Source: Nymphaea colorata (Eukaryota; Streptophyta; Magnoliopsida; Nymphaeales; Nymphaeaceae). Taken from it: 64,000 bases of DNA. Position 1 is the stretch's first letter. Each line of letters begins with the position of its first letter. The notes beneath the pieces were generated by a model. It did not search any database. It was not told the origin of the DNA and worked only from the letters and a program-made list of their open reading frames with translations. The stretch spans positions 8,323,682 to 8,387,681 of the forward strand of contig NC_045151.1 of NCBI RefSeq assembly GCF_008831285.2. The letters are read 5' to 3'. Both the position numbers and the translations under genes were made by a program. Of this stretch, positions 1 to 12,349 are shown one piece after another.

Positions 1-2039
1 GTCATTGTCGGCCTCGCGAGGGGCAAAACGGGACTGCGAACTTCTTCCTTCCTTCAAAATGACCGAACGGGACATCCTGCCGTTGGTCAAAGAAGGAAAT
101 TCTCGGTTATCCCGACTTTTATTTTGACGAAACTGCCCCTTATGTACGACATTCCGGGGGATCCGATCTTGTCTCCCTCAACGCGAGGGCAGGGTCTTTG
201 TCGTTTGCGGCAGAGTCAAAACGGCACGAAGTAATTTTCCTTTTTAACGGGCGAGTACCAACCTTGTCCTTGACCAGTGCGTCAGGGTTAGTTGGGTAAT
301 TTCATATGAGCCGTCTGAATCTTGTGCACACGCTCGAAAGGAAATTTTATTTTATCTTGGCGCGAGTGCAGGAAATTCCATGTCCCCACTCGCACGTGTG
401 TGCTTTTGGATGGGAGAAGCGACCAATGGCAAAGAAAGAGAGTGAATTCTGCTTTTGATGTTTGATAATTAATGCCCTTTGACCTTTTTTACAAGACAAA
501 TATGTCGTTCATGATTTTGACCGCAGTAATCCACGCACATCCGTTTTACCCCCAAACTCACCTCGCTGGCTGAGCCCCAAGTCCGAAAATGCCTCTTTCA
601 GGCACAGAGTTAAACAACATAAGAGCGGTTTTGTGGGTACACAAAATAACAAGTTATGGGAACAGTTTGACGACAATTTATTATTATTTAACGAAAGAAA
701 GACACAATTTATATAAGAGGTTAAGTTCAATTCAGATGATATTCAATTTGGTTTAAGAGATTTAAGCAAGGAGGGGTTTTATCAAGTTGAAGTGTGGTGA
801 AACAGCATCTAGAAGCATCGATCACCCATGTTTTTTGTGGTAGAGCATAAGAGGTTGGGTGAAGGTTTCAATTTTTTAAAATGAATCAAACACTTTTCTT
901 GTAGAATAGAAAACACTTTTCTTGTAGAATAGAAGAGGTTGGGTGAAGGCTCTTAACTTTTTGAAATGAATCAAACACCACCCACCAGAGATGCATTATC
1001 ATCCAATTGCTACTCATCTAATTGTTCGTATGATTAGAGATTATTGGAAAGAGAAAAGGAAAAATAGCATTAACATAAGTCCAATAAAACGAAAACAAAG
1101 ATTTACATTTTGAAACTCAGCTCTTAGCTCTTAGTTATAAAAATTGTAAAAAAAAAAAAAAAAAAAAAAAAAATCAACGTTGGAACCTAAACGGAAAGAA
1201 GAGTTTTGACGCTGAATGGTTATCAAAGGAAAGAGGTGGCGGCGCCCGATTTCCTTCGGATTTTGTCACTTTTTCATTAGTTACGCTGATCCCACGCATA
1301 CCAATCTAATCCAATTGGTCGAAAGATTAACGATCGATGTAAATAAAGCCTAAGGGTAAGGGCGTAGCTTGCGAAGATGCCGATAGAGAATCAAGTGATT
1401 GCAATGAGAGTTTAATCGTTTGACTATAGAAGCCAAAACTTCGATGTCCATGTATCTGTAGAGTTAAGTACCACAACTGTTGCGTGTTTTTTTATCAAAA
1501 CTATTAGTGAAGCAAAAGGCTTTTATTTTTTATTTGTTGTAATTTCACGTTATCTTTAATCAATTTTTCAAGTACAAATATTCTATTCGAGTTTTCTACA
1601 GAAAAACAAAAGCGATTTTGAAAATGCCAGGGGATCGACTTCTCACTTTTACATTTCAAGTCAAGCTTTCCAGTCATCAAATGGAAGTAAGACGTTTGGA
1701 GAGAGAGGACCGTGCTCTTCGTGTTTCAAAATGACAAAAGCAACCTTGACGCCTTTCTTTTGACATATAGTCTTTTTTTGGAAGGTAGCTGGGGACCTTT
1801 AAAAGCGTGTTTACATGAAAAGAGACGAGGCCGTCAGTCTTAGCTGGTTGTGCAGTGAGGGCGTGAAATTACGTTGGTTCATGCTGTTCCGGCTATGCGA
1901 CGCGTTGGCTTCTTTTAGGCCGGGATGACCCAAAAAGCATGCATGACATCTCTAGTTCTCTATTTTCCAAAAACATTTGGTGACATGGAAAGTGAAGGAT
2001 GCAACATGGCCGTGTCAAGTACTTCTTCCTTGCCTTTTG
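1..2039. other. non-coding stretch, no gene supported
   Basis: I see no supported gene here. The only open frame (509-730, minus, 73 codons) has no recognisable motif. An uninterrupted run of about 26 A residues lies at 1148-1173. A short direct repeat occurs near 850-975, where the phrase 'gaggttgggtgaagg' appears twice about 80 bp apart. No LTR, terminal inverted repeat or exon pattern could be made out. Confidence 0.6.
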
Positions 2040-2222
2040 TCTTTTCTCTCTCTTTTTAAGCTTAATGATGCCATTAATAGTAGAATTCCAAATTTTTTTA
2101 TTTTATATCCCTTTTTAAAGCTTAATGATGCCGATTAATCGTAGAATTCCAATTTTTTTTTTCTTTTCTCTCTCTTTTTTAAGCTTAATGATGCTGATTA
2201 ATCGTAGATTTCCCAATTTTCT
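2040..2222. repeat. three-copy ~60-bp tandem repeat
   Basis: The core 'aagcttaatgatg' recurs at 2058, 2118 and 2181, a spacing of 60 and 63 bases. Each copy is preceded by a pyrimidine run and followed by a 'taatcgtagaattcc'-like tail and a T-rich stretch. The copies differ by small substitutions and by the length of the T and CT runs, so the array is not recent. No coding sense is visible. Confidence 0.85.
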
Positions 2223-2688
2223 TTTTTGGTTGATGGCAAGATCTAGACCCGTATCACGTAGACATATTGTCCATGTGTTCTAGGTGTCATGCACAAAAAT
2301 TGAAGAATGTTGGATGTTATTGCTAAGGATAATATATGGGCGCCTATATATTTTTTCTTATGAAACGTCCGATTTTGAAGTATATACATGTGTGTCCTCT
2401 TGTCATAAAAACCGGCAATACATGCGTTTCTAAACACAGATCTGTATGTAGTTTTTATTTTCCCTTTATTGGGGTTACATAGTGTGATGGAAATATTCCT
2501 TTGATAATACGCTTGATTTCACTAGTAAGTCTCCCAGTCCTGTTTTTTTGTTCTTTTGTAGAATTGGGATTTTGAATATCATGCGGTTTGTAGATCATGT
2601 GAATCTCGGTGAACTTGTGAATATGATCATGTGGTCTTATTTATTAGCCTTCATTTTCCTCCTGTATTGTGCCCAAACTTCATTTATT

Positions 2689-2913
2689 TTAAGGGGCATT
2701 TGATATATATAGAATAATCGAATCATATAATTTTGGAATCAAAATGCTCATTTTTTTAAGAAATTGAAAATATTAAACAAACGAGGTATTTTTGTTTCTG
2801 GAATTAAGAAACTGAAACCTGGAATTTTGATTTCATTCCAGTTGGAGGAGGAATTATGGTTTTGGAATTTTCATCCTTGAATCAAAATTCCAAACCATCA
2901 AACACCCCCTTAA
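2689..2913. mobile_element. Tourist-like MITE (PIF/Harbinger type)
   Basis: The left end, TTAA then GGGGCATTTGAT, is the imperfect reverse complement of the right end, ATCAAACACCCCC then TTAA. The inverted similarity continues inward through 'ttttggaattttga'-like stretches, so the element folds back on itself. Size is about 225 bp with no coding capacity. Ends starting with G-runs plus 'GTTTG' and a TTA/TAA target duplication are known for Tourist MITEs mobilised by PIF/Harbinger transposases. Family assignment is inference; the inverted repeat is seen directly. Confidence 0.75.
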
Positions 2914-3381
2914 ACTCGAGTGAGTGAGAATTTTATGTATGTACTTAACAAGATGAGTGATTCTAAGTAAATTTGCCGCCTCTAGGTGGTCAAATAATTT
3001 GATCCCAGTTACTGATATCTCTTGTTTTTTCTTAATGTTTTTGTTTTGTTTCCTTCTTTATAAATTAATTGGGAGCTTGCGGTCGAGACTAGAAAGTAGG
3101 GAATTCTTTTTCTTTCTTCCTTTTCATATTCTATCCTTTCAATACTTCTATGCACCAATTTTATGTGAACACTGTCTTACTACAAGAATTTGAACAACCT
3201 TATCATGTTAATGGACTGAGATGCGCGATTCCGATTGGGTATTTGAAGCCTGTCGTGTTTTATCTATTTCAATCCTTTGTAGTAGTGCCCTGGTGTAACT
3301 GTTTTATATCATATGTATGGTGCACTTCCATTAGAGGTTGTTTAGAAGTTTGGTTATTGATGATTGCATCTCCTCTGGTAG

Positions 3382-3957
3382 ATGATGTTGCTCATGCTGG
3401 TGTATTAGATGAAGAATATTGGGTATGTGTTTCTTGTCTGAAATCTTTCCTGCATGCATTATGAAGCTCTTGATGAACTTATTTAATCTTCATTTATATT
3501 CATTTGTCTGCTTCATGGTTGACTTTTTCAGCCATATGTCTGCAGAAAACTTGCATACTTTTGTCCTAACCAACCTGGACTTTCTGAAGTTATTGTATTC
3601 ACTAAACTCCAGCGGTTCTATTTGATCCATTCGGTTCATTTTGGGATTGAATCTCTGTTTTCTTGAATTTGGTTTCTTGGACAACTATAATTCCTTTTTT
3701 TATTATATTTATCTTTCTTCTTTCTTTTTGAGCATTTTTCGGATGTGTGCATGGACCATGGACTGACTTAGCATGTTGTTTCATGTTGTCAGCTCCTCAA
3801 TTCCTCTCTCTCTCTCTCTCTCTCTCTTTCTTAATTTTCTCTTTGTCTATTTCACATATTCTCTTAACTTGGCCTTTCGATTCACTCTTGCTTATGGATT
3901 TCCTAGGTGGATCAATGGGCTGAAAAAGTTGGCAAAGCTACTCTCTTGGGAGCCTAG
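3382..3957 (+). other. possible last two exons of an unknown host gene
   Basis: A possible exon at 3382-3422 follows an acceptor-like '...ctggtag' and ends before a GTATGT donor. A second at 3907-3957 follows a pyrimidine-rich tract ending '...tttcctag' and closes with a TAG stop. Both join in phase 0 and would give DDVAHAGVLDEEYW followed by VDQWAEKVGKATLLGA. The composition looks like ordinary soluble protein rather than the noise around it. I do not recognise the family. No upstream exon could be joined with confidence, so this may be a gene remnant or chance. A 25-bp CT microsatellite (3804-3828) lies in the putative intron. Confidence 0.3.
3804..3828. repeat. CT microsatellite
   Basis: A near-perfect run of CT dinucleotides. 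It lies within the putative intron between the possible exons at 3382-3422 and 3907-3957. Confidence 0.95.
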
Positions 3958-4544
3958 AGTATTTGTTTGTCATAATTTTTCTTGTGGGAACTTTTTAGTG
4001 ATTCTACTTAGTCTCATTTATGATTAATAAATGGTGACTTCAGGAACTTGATTTAAATTTCTTGATGAATTTGACTGTCAATAACCAATAATCAAAATTT
4101 CACTGCTTGGAGCTTTGCATATAATTTAGGATTATAGCTTTTTTTTTTCCCATCTTGGTATGAACAATGAAGGTAGAATGGTTATCATATTTCCCTAGCT
4201 GGCTGGGCTGGAAACTTTTGTAGACCTATAAAAATCTTTAAGTAGTCATCCAAATTTAATTACTCGTGATTTTAATTTGGCTTCATATATGAAACATTTG
4301 ATGAATCCTGAATAGGTTGTGTTTTTGTCATAAGTACAAACACATTACACAAATAGTAATAAGAGGAGAACATGAGATGTAAAGCCGTTTGGGAGTTTTC
4401 ACCCATGTCAACTTTCTTTTCTCACTTAAATTCCTTGTTTTAGATTCAAGAGAGGTTTCATCGATGTTTACAATTAGTGGTAACTACTTGTCAGTTTTCA
4501 CCTTTAATAGTTACAAACTTATTTCCTTATTTTGTGATCCTCCA

Positions 4545-5850
4545 TCACTTGCACATGTTTTACATGTGTCCTTACAATACTCTCCTTCAAGCTAAACATG
4601 GGTTTATCCATGTTGGGTTTCTCTCTAAACTTGATAAATTCAACACTTCTCAAGGCTTTCGTTAGACCATCTTCCAACTGCTTGTTCATCTTATAAACCC
4701 AATTTAAATATCACCTCTATTTACAGATCTCTGATGAAATGGAAGTCTACTTCAACATGCGTCATTTGAGTATGAAAAATAGGATTTGCTGCAAGATATA
4801 GTACTCGTGTATTGTTTCGTCATTTGAGTATGAAAAATAGGATTTGCTGCAAGATATAGTACTCATGTATTGTTTCACCATAAAACTGGAGCATCAAAAA
4901 TAGTGAAACCAAGCTCCAACAATAATGATTTTCATTGCAATAGTAAGGCAGCTGCACATGCCAAAGACTTATACTCGGCCTCAGTACTTGAGTAAGCTAA
5001 TATAGTCTTTTGTTCCTTGGAAGCCCATGACACAACATTATCTCCTAATAAAATTATGAATCCACTTGTAGATTTCCTATCTTCAGGACTGCTTGCTCAA
5101 TCAACATCTACAAAAGCACTCAATTGAAGTCACAATGATGAAGCTAGTCGAAGTCCATATTAACTCACACCATTTAAATATCGTAAGACGTGTTTTACCA
5201 TTGTTCAAGGATCCAAAGTAGGTGCATGCATGAATTGGTAAGCATGATTACTTGAAAATGCAATGTTTGGACAAGTCAACATGGGATATTGAAGTGGCCC
5301 CGGCTTGCAGCCTTATAATGAACGATCATAGAAAGGAGAAAAAGAGCTGAAATCGTGTTTGCTAACAGATATTGGGGTGGTCATGCATTTGGGATCAAGT
5401 ATTTTTACTATAGAAATAGCATTTTTTTAAGTATGCATGTTGACACAAAACAAGGTCATCAATAGTATGGGTCACTTCAATTCCAAGAAAATAGGACAAG
5501 TTGCCAAGGTCTTTGATAGAAAAAGTTGCCACTAGCTACATAATAATTTGATTGATTAGACATAAAGAAGAATTGCGATAATCAAATCATTAACGTAAAC
5601 TACCAAAAAAACCTTTGTAGTCCCTCTAGAATATATAAATCAAGACACATTTGACCGCAATATATGAAAATCAAGGGTTTGGAGACAACAAGTCAAACAA
5701 TGGTACCATGCCTAGGGAGCCTGTTTCACGTTGTAAGAGCTTTGACAAGTTTTGATGATTAGTGTCAAAAAATCCTTTCGAATGCATCATTATTTACATG
5801 CAAAATTTACATTCTACATGCAGACTCTAGCCAAAAACAATTGTTTGTCT
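4545..5850 (-). pseudogene. Ty1/copia pol 3' part: RT C-terminus and RNase H, broken
   Basis: Read on the minus strand, this is the 3' half of a Ty1/copia polyprotein. From high to low coordinate I see: a KGFFDTNHQN segment and a KLVKAL..VKQAP segment (5' side of the RT catalytic part), YVNDLIIA (the YVDD box with D to N) near 5590, KDLGNLSYFLGIEV near 5500, then RNase H motifs RKSTSGF, WASKEQKT and SSTEAEY between 5125 and 4960. NPIFHTQMTHVEVDFHFIRD lies near 4740-4790, and the typical C-terminal tail near 4570-4690. Frames are interrupted by several stops and shifts; a Trp before the ASSPEDRKST motif is a stop. The gene is dead. It is colinear with the copia fragment at 9170-10064. Confidence 0.88.
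4760..4875. repeat. 58-bp tandem duplication inside the copia RNase H
   Basis: A 58-base unit starting 'cgtcatttgagtatgaaaaa' occurs at 4760-4817 and again at 4818-4875, with one visible difference (actcgtgt versus actcatgt). It duplicates about 19 codons of the RNase H C-terminus and shifts the frame. High identity means it arose after the element was already inserted and decaying. Confidence 0.92.
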
Positions 5851-8800
5851 TGTACTTGCCTTTGTTTACCAAATGCCAAATTTGAGAGATGGGACTCGAC
5901 TATCGATACAAGGTTTGACTATTGCTGGTGCCTTTATAAGAGGTAATCAGGCCAATAACTAGAGTAAATGTTCTAATATCTACATTAAGATGTCATGCAA
6001 AGCCTAAGAAAAGTAAACATGGCCTGAATTTCGATTAATACAATTTTGAAATCTAATTGGATAATTCCAATGGGATGTATGAACAAAGAGAGATTAAGCT
6101 GAGATTTGTTCATGTCCAGTTCATCATAGATCCACATAGAACGAAGGACTAAGTCTAAAATGATGCATGCAAACTAGATCAAGTGGACCAAAGTTCAACC
6201 TGTATAGGGTTCAAGGTGAAGGATGAGGGCCTAGAATTAAAAACTGAGATTCGAATACGAATATATGATCTTGGTCTTAGAGACCTGATTTAGCTCTTTG
6301 TGATTCCTGTAAGATCTTGATTCTAAGTTAGAAGTAGGGGTGACTATCATCCAAGATACTTTGATATGAAATTGGTGTTTAGATCCATAATCTAAAGCTT
6401 GAAATTCAAGGTCCAATAGATTGATGCTTCATTGACGTTATAATTATCTTATATCCAAACTTGATTATATTGAATCCAAATTCGATGTTTGATCTATTCG
6501 ATCTAAAATCCTTGATAAAAAAATCCAATACTTGAGATCCAAACTCTAAATGAGCTCAAGGTAAGTTGGATAATGGGTTTTACTTGCGAACTCTACTTAG
6601 CTATACCGGTCATGGTTTTTGGTAAATTCTAGTTATAGATAGCCATATGTTAATGATCTTAACTTAAACCAATAATCTATGTTGGTCGCTTCTGTACTTG
6701 GTCTTGCTTAAGTATGAAAGTGAGCATGTGAGGGACGGCCAGGAACTTGATTCTAAGATTTGGGGACATTGGTTGATGGCTCTAAGACCAGTCTGAGCTG
6801 GGTCTTAGATGATTGAACTTATGTTTAAGATTAAACTTTGAGTCCAAGTAACCTAGGGTTTTTAGAAAATCATTTAAACCATGTAAGTAAAACTATGTTT
6901 TGAAAGTATATCATCATAGATCCTAAACTAGGCTTAGATGTCCATACACCAGGGCTACTGCCCGAGGGTGTGCTACTGGGCTAACTTTGTGTAGCTTTAA
7001 GCGGAGAGGGTGCATGTGTGTGAGATGTGATCCAGGTGCATGTTTAAACAATGTACGAAATGCATTTTTAATACTAGATGATGAAATTGAACATACATGC
7101 TCAATGCATATTTGAAATCATAAACTGGAAATTGAAAGAGTACAAACTTAAAAGAGACAAGGATAGAGAGGCATAATTAGCCTCACACTCACCCTAAAGG
7201 CAATAATTTAAATTCTAATTTATGAAAGAAAATAAGCTAAAATACAACATATTATAGAAAATAAAGCAAACTAGGAGATAAAGCAGAAAACAAGCTAACC
7301 TAAATAGGCAGAAAAACCTAGAAAAGGAAAAAAAAACTGAGAAACCTCCTAATAAAAGAAAAGAAAATGATGCTCTAAATTGCAAATAAGAAAAGAAAAG
7401 AGAGAGAGAGAGAAAAAATTACCTGAACCTGTTAAAGACCTGGCTGAGCATGCTCCCACAACCCCTCCTGTGAGCTTGGCTAGGTTCTTGGCAGAGTGCC
7501 ATTGCAACACGAACTCAAGACCTTACTAAGACTAATGATTTAAATTGATTTGAGCCAAGCCAATCTAAGTATTAGTTTGAAATTTTATCAAACTTTTAGT
7601 ACCTTATGGTAGCTTTGAATTTCAAGCCGAAAGGGGGGGTGGAGGCAGACCCCTTTTTGGCTTTATGGAGTTCGATCCAAGACTAAACTTTTTGGCTCCT
7701 CTTACCTCTCAAAAGCACAAAATCATATTATACATGATGATTTCAATAGAAAATATTTTCCAAGTGGTCAATCATGATCCGAATTCAATTTTATGAAAAG
7801 CAGTGCACGCTCTGAGAAGTGCTGATCAGTTCCTGACAAACTTCGGATTAACATGTAGCATTATACAAAAACGATGCATGAATATAGAGTGGAGAAACGT
7901 ACATTAAAAGCATATGTTATAACTGTTATTCAATAGAAAAATGTTTAGTTTTGACTTCATACGAATACCGATTCAGATTTTGTTTGCACCAACTTGCTTA
8001 GCCATTGCGCAGTTCATGTCCTTTCGTACAAATTGACATTAGGCACAAAGTGAGAAATTTGTTGATGCATTAAATGAATATAATGTGCATAATACACACA
8101 TGTGGGTATTGGATATAGATTTGATATTAGGATTTGGATTGAAATCTGGATCTTGAAGAAGGTTGTAGAAAGCAAATCAAGACATGATATCGAGATCTGA
8201 AGTGATATAATACTAAGATCTAGAACTCAAAATACTGGACCTGGATCTATAAAAGGCAGATCACAGGTCTAAAATCTGGATAAAAAGATCTGGAAGAAAT
8301 CTAGACTAGCATGAACTTGCACTGGGCTCAGCCTGAGGTAGGTGGGTTCAAACTTAGACAACTTGTACTAGATCTATGCTGGGTTCAATTTGAAATAAGT
8401 TCATACGTAGGGGATGCACAACGTCTAGTTGGGGTCATCGAGTTCTATTTTAGGAAACTAGATTCAATTGATTCTGAAGTGGGCTCCAGGCTGGGTGTGA
8501 GCCTAATGGGTTCATGTTGACTAGTATAAATATGCTAGCTTAGGTTCATGAAGAAAATATGCACATGTTAATAAAGACCGAAATGCCCATAGCATGGTAA
8601 ATGAATTTGGTGAGTTGTGTGGACAAGCTGACCACACAATAAGGTGTCCATGGTTTGTTGGAGACTACCTACAATATTTGGCTGAAAAATGACTTCATTT
8701 ACCTCTCCATAACTCAATTTTCAAAATTTACAGATGGTTTAATAAAATGACCCGTTTATTAGTACGTGCAATGGAAAAATCAGAACTTTTAAACTGGGGC

Positions 8801-9169
8801 ACACATATTTGAAGCTGGAAATAATCTTCCAAGGAGTATCTTATCGAAACGGTGTGAAGAAATTGAGAAAACGATTCCTGGATTGATCAGAATTTTGCTT
8901 GGAAAAACGAGCTGCATTGAAAAGAGATGTCCTAAACTAAACAACCCTTAGTAAATTTGTAAAATGAAAAATGAAATCGAATCTGGATGATTGAACTGAA
9001 ACAAACGTACAAAAGTGTTAGATTGAGTATCGAAGAATATGATCCCAGCTCGAAGCAAGCTGACATGTTTTGGATTGAAAGAATTATAGCTCAACACAAC
9101 AAAATAGGTGAGTGAGTGTCGCTTTGATTTTAGGACAATCACTCTAGAACTCAAATTTGAATCCCAGAA
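5851..9169. other. ~3.3-kb non-coding insert splitting a copia element
   Basis: This separates two colinear pieces of one copia polyprotein and is probably a later insertion. It holds no recognisable coding region. It is AT-rich, with purine-rich tracts (7320-7420, including a short GA microsatellite near 7396-7414) and several stretches rich in 'gatctagaatcc'-like words (6360-6560 and 8100-8310). I found no clear matching terminal repeats, so its identity (LTR material, non-autonomous element) is open. Open frames at 8311-8520 plus and 8948-9214 minus have no motif. Confidence 0.5.
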
Positions 9170-10064
9170 CTGAAAATAACTCAGGAAACACTTTGTGGTC
9201 ACCGAGGAGACCATATGTTGGGTTCCGTCAAGCTTGACATGGGGTTAAAGATATCAGAATAGTCAATTCTAGCCTCCTAAAAAGATCCCCCAAGCAACCA
9301 ACCAAGCCTTGTATCAGGAAATGGATCCATTTGGTTTTCACTTCAATTTATACACCCACTTAGAACTGATCACATTGATGCCTAGGCGGTATGCTACAAG
9401 ATACCAGATTTGATTTTGTTTCGAAGCAAGTATATCACGTTGCATAGCTTGGCACAAAAATTCACTGAACTAGCCTCGTTGAATAAAGTGGGCTCAGATT
9501 GATCAAGAGATGTAACAGCAGTCTTTGACTTTAATGATCCCATCGCCATGGAAGGGGTGATCATGTGGTATTAGTGACGAGTAGGTTTAATAATAGTTGA
9601 ATCACCATGGGAAGGGGCTGTTTTATTACCTTGTGCAGTGGAGATGACACTTTGCTCTTCTATTGAAAAAGACTCAGCAGCAGTATCATGAGCAGAATTG
9701 AAAGTCGCTCGAGTTACAAGAGGTGGAGCTCGGTAAAAAGTGGTACGAGGGGCAACCGATGTGTTATGAGAACCACCGAGCGTTGCAGCATGTTGGCCAT
9801 TTGTTTCAATAGGAGTTGCAAATTTAGTATGGCCAGACCTTGACAAGTGGATGAATCAACCTCTTGAAAAATGTGGTACATGTTGATAACATTGGTACAT
9901 GTTGAAAAATGTGGCAACCATAACAAGGCATCTTGATTTACCGAGTGAAGGAGGCTGCATAGAATTATCCCCTTGAATGTCTTCATTAGAAAGAACATGG
10001 CAAGAGATCTACAAGTGATTTGATTTAAGAAGTTGATACCCTTTAAAAGTCGAATATCATACAT
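9170..10064 (-). pseudogene. Ty1/copia pol: integrase-RT linker and RT N-terminus, broken
   Basis: On the minus strand this carries the low-complexity linker between integrase and reverse transcriptase (about 9846-9571, rich in Thr, Ser and Ala), a YHMITPSMAMGSLKSK segment that matches the usual 'HPM.TR.KSGI.KPK' motif, EPTLFNEAS, QAMQRDILASKQNQIWYLV and NVISSKWVYKLK followed by KPNGSI.. and the KARLVAKG-like box. It then reads IDYSDIFNP, where copia RTs have 'Y.ETFSPV'. Stops and shifts are present. The remainder of RT and RNase H lies at 5850-4545, so the element is split rather than truncated here. Integrase and gag are not visible upstream. Confidence 0.82.
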
Positions 10065-10136
10065 GTTTGTAGTCCTATAGTGCTATCTATGGGATCTACT
10101 TTCTAGTGAAAACTTGAATGTCTAGCTTTTCCTTGT

Positions 10137-10246
10137 CCATGACAGTTAGAAAAAGTTGGAGAAGGAAGGTTATTTATAGGATTTGTATTATCCATGACAG
10201 TTAGAAAAAGTTGGAGAAGGAAGGTTATTTATAGGATTTGTATTAT
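10137..10246. repeat. 55-bp tandem duplication
   Basis: A 55-base unit beginning 'ccatgacagttagaaaaagt' at 10137 is repeated immediately from 10192. The two copies are essentially identical over the part I checked. It abuts the rRNA fragment that starts at 10251. Confidence 0.92.
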
Positions 10247-10250
10247 CTAA

Positions 10251-10624
10251 CATTCTGCCTTTACACTTGAGGGTCAATTTCCGTCCGGCCAGAGGAAACC
10301 TTTGCACGCCTCCGTTACCTTTTGGGAGACCTACGCCCCATAAAAACTGTTTGCCTGAGGCTGTCCCTTGACCCGTAGGTCCTGGCACAAGGTTGAAATT
10401 CTAGCTCTTTCAGAGTGGTTTTTCACTTATGGCTCAGGCCCACCTAGAAGGAGGCCTTCTTCGCCTTCCACCTAAGCTGCGTAGGAAAGGCCCAAAGCCA
10501 ATCTCAGGGAATAGTAAAGCTTCATAGGGTCTTTATGTCCAGGTGCACGTAGTCCGCATCTTCACAAACATGTCTATTTCACCGAGCCTCTTTTCGAGAC
10601 AGTGCCTAGATCGTTACACCTTTG

Positions 10625-10657
<33 letters not shown>

Positions 10658-10669
10658 ACTACCTTAGGA
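10251..10669 (-). pseudogene. rrn23: plastid-type 23S rRNA fragment in nuclear DNA
   Basis: The reverse complement reads as the conserved 3' (domain V) part of bacterial-type large-subunit rRNA. Recognisable words, in sense order, are the 'ttccttgtcgggtaagttcc' segment, 'aaatagacatgt.tgtgaaga', 'gaccctatgaagctttact', 'ggtggaaggcgaagaaggcc' and 'ggggcgtagg'. As far as I recall these match chloroplast 23S rRNA more closely than mitochondrial 26S; I could not run an alignment. Both ends stop abruptly inside the gene, so this is a fragment of about 420 bp. Many differences from the conserved sequence look like C-to-T or G-to-A changes, as expected after cytosine methylation in nuclear transfers. 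It is not a functional rRNA gene, and open frames at 10188-10388 and 10543-10770 are shadows of it. Confidence 0.88.
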
Positions 10670-12256
10670 AGAAGTCTATGGTTGTAGACAGCCAACTGAT
10701 CGAAGCATCTATGGATAGCAGGTTGTCCATTGTCTCTTCTCTTCATTTTATTTGTTTCTCAAAGCACTGAAATGCTGCTATGTCACACGGATTCTTTGTT
10801 GCACTTGTCTGGTCTTCTATTGCTCTTCAAATAAAGGGTTCTGAAACATTTTTAAAGAATGGAGGAGATGAGAAATATCAAATACATTGAGAATCGGATT
10901 GCTTATTGTGAAGAAAATTCCAAGTACGAACTTCTGCATGATGATTCTTCACTACACCAAATACTCAATTTAGGAATGGGATTAACTAAACATCCAGGCT
11001 CATATCACCACACAGTCACCAATTCTCGTTCCTGCACGTAGGAAACCCTTACGTGCACCTCTGCAGTCATCACCATCGTTCGTCCATCAACCGGTAGGAT
11101 GCTATTCCGGGAGGGAGAAAGAAGAAGAAGAAGAGGATCAGAAGAAGAAGAAGATCAGGTCACTACAACAAATCATGGAATTAAGCTCTCTCTCCAATTC
11201 TCTTTCTTCGTATACAAATCGGACTCTTGGTTTTTTCCCTCGCTTTCTCTCCCCTTCAACTCTTCCTCTCTCGACTTGATCTCTCTAGATTTCTCACATT
11301 TGCCCCTTTCTTCTTCGGATTTCTAATTTCTCTTGATCTCTCTTGCAATAACCCTTATTTGTCTCTGCATTTGTTAATTGTCTTTGGATTTTCCTTCCGT
11401 TCACCCTTCTTTCAGTCTGCCCCCTCTCCCTTAATCAGCCTCTCGATCTCTCTATCTCTTTCCCCCTACCTTTCATTCTCTCGTTTTCTTCCAGTCGATC
11501 ACTTTTAATATCTCTCCTGACTGCTGATCGCTCGACGCTTGTCCACCTCACTTGATCGCTCACTGCCTGCTGGAGCAGCCTACTGTTGTAGCTGACGCAT
11601 CTCTCAACCTCAACAATTGCAAGCCAAGATCTAGGGAGACGACGTCTCTCCTCTCTAATGCGGTATTGCCTTCTTCCCTCTCACACAAGTAGGTACTCTC
11701 TCTCTCTCTCTTCCCCCCCCCCTTTTGCTAACTAGATCTAGTTAATTAACCATTTCTTTATCATTGTTCAAGTTTTTTTTTTTTTTTTAAATTGGATTAG
11801 AAAATAATTATTAGAGCTCTCATTTTAGCTAATTACTCTTTTTTTTTGAAATATGAAATTTTATTTATTTCAATTTTCTTTTCAGATGTGACACATAAAA
11901 TGCTCAGGTAGATTGCACTATATGACAATTGCATGTTATATTTCTGCAGTCCATTAGTTTTTCTTTTCAGGATTGTTTTCATTTATTAATTCATATAAAA
12001 ATTTAGGATAAGCTAGCCCCTAAATGCTGTGTTTGTAATATCGGTTGCTTCCATTCGGGGTGTTAAAAAGTAATTTTCTCTTTGAGCAATTAAAACGGCA
12101 GCAATCCAAGAGATGCATTTCCCTCCTCATAGAAGCATTTCATGCTTTCCGTATTCTATCCAAAAATTAGCACATTTTAATCTTATCTTTGATATATATA
12201 TTTTAAAGGTCAGCTGTTGCATGGCCTTTGCTCCTCCAGGTTCCAATTTGAAATAC

Positions 12257-12349
<93 letters not shown>

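Noticed and set aside
10188-10770. Frames on both strands around 10188-10388 and 10543-10770
   Set aside because: They lie in the rRNA fragment and the adjoining duplication.
11099-11508. Two overlapping Ser/Leu/Phe-rich frames
   Set aside because: Translation of a CT-rich leader-like tract; no conserved content.
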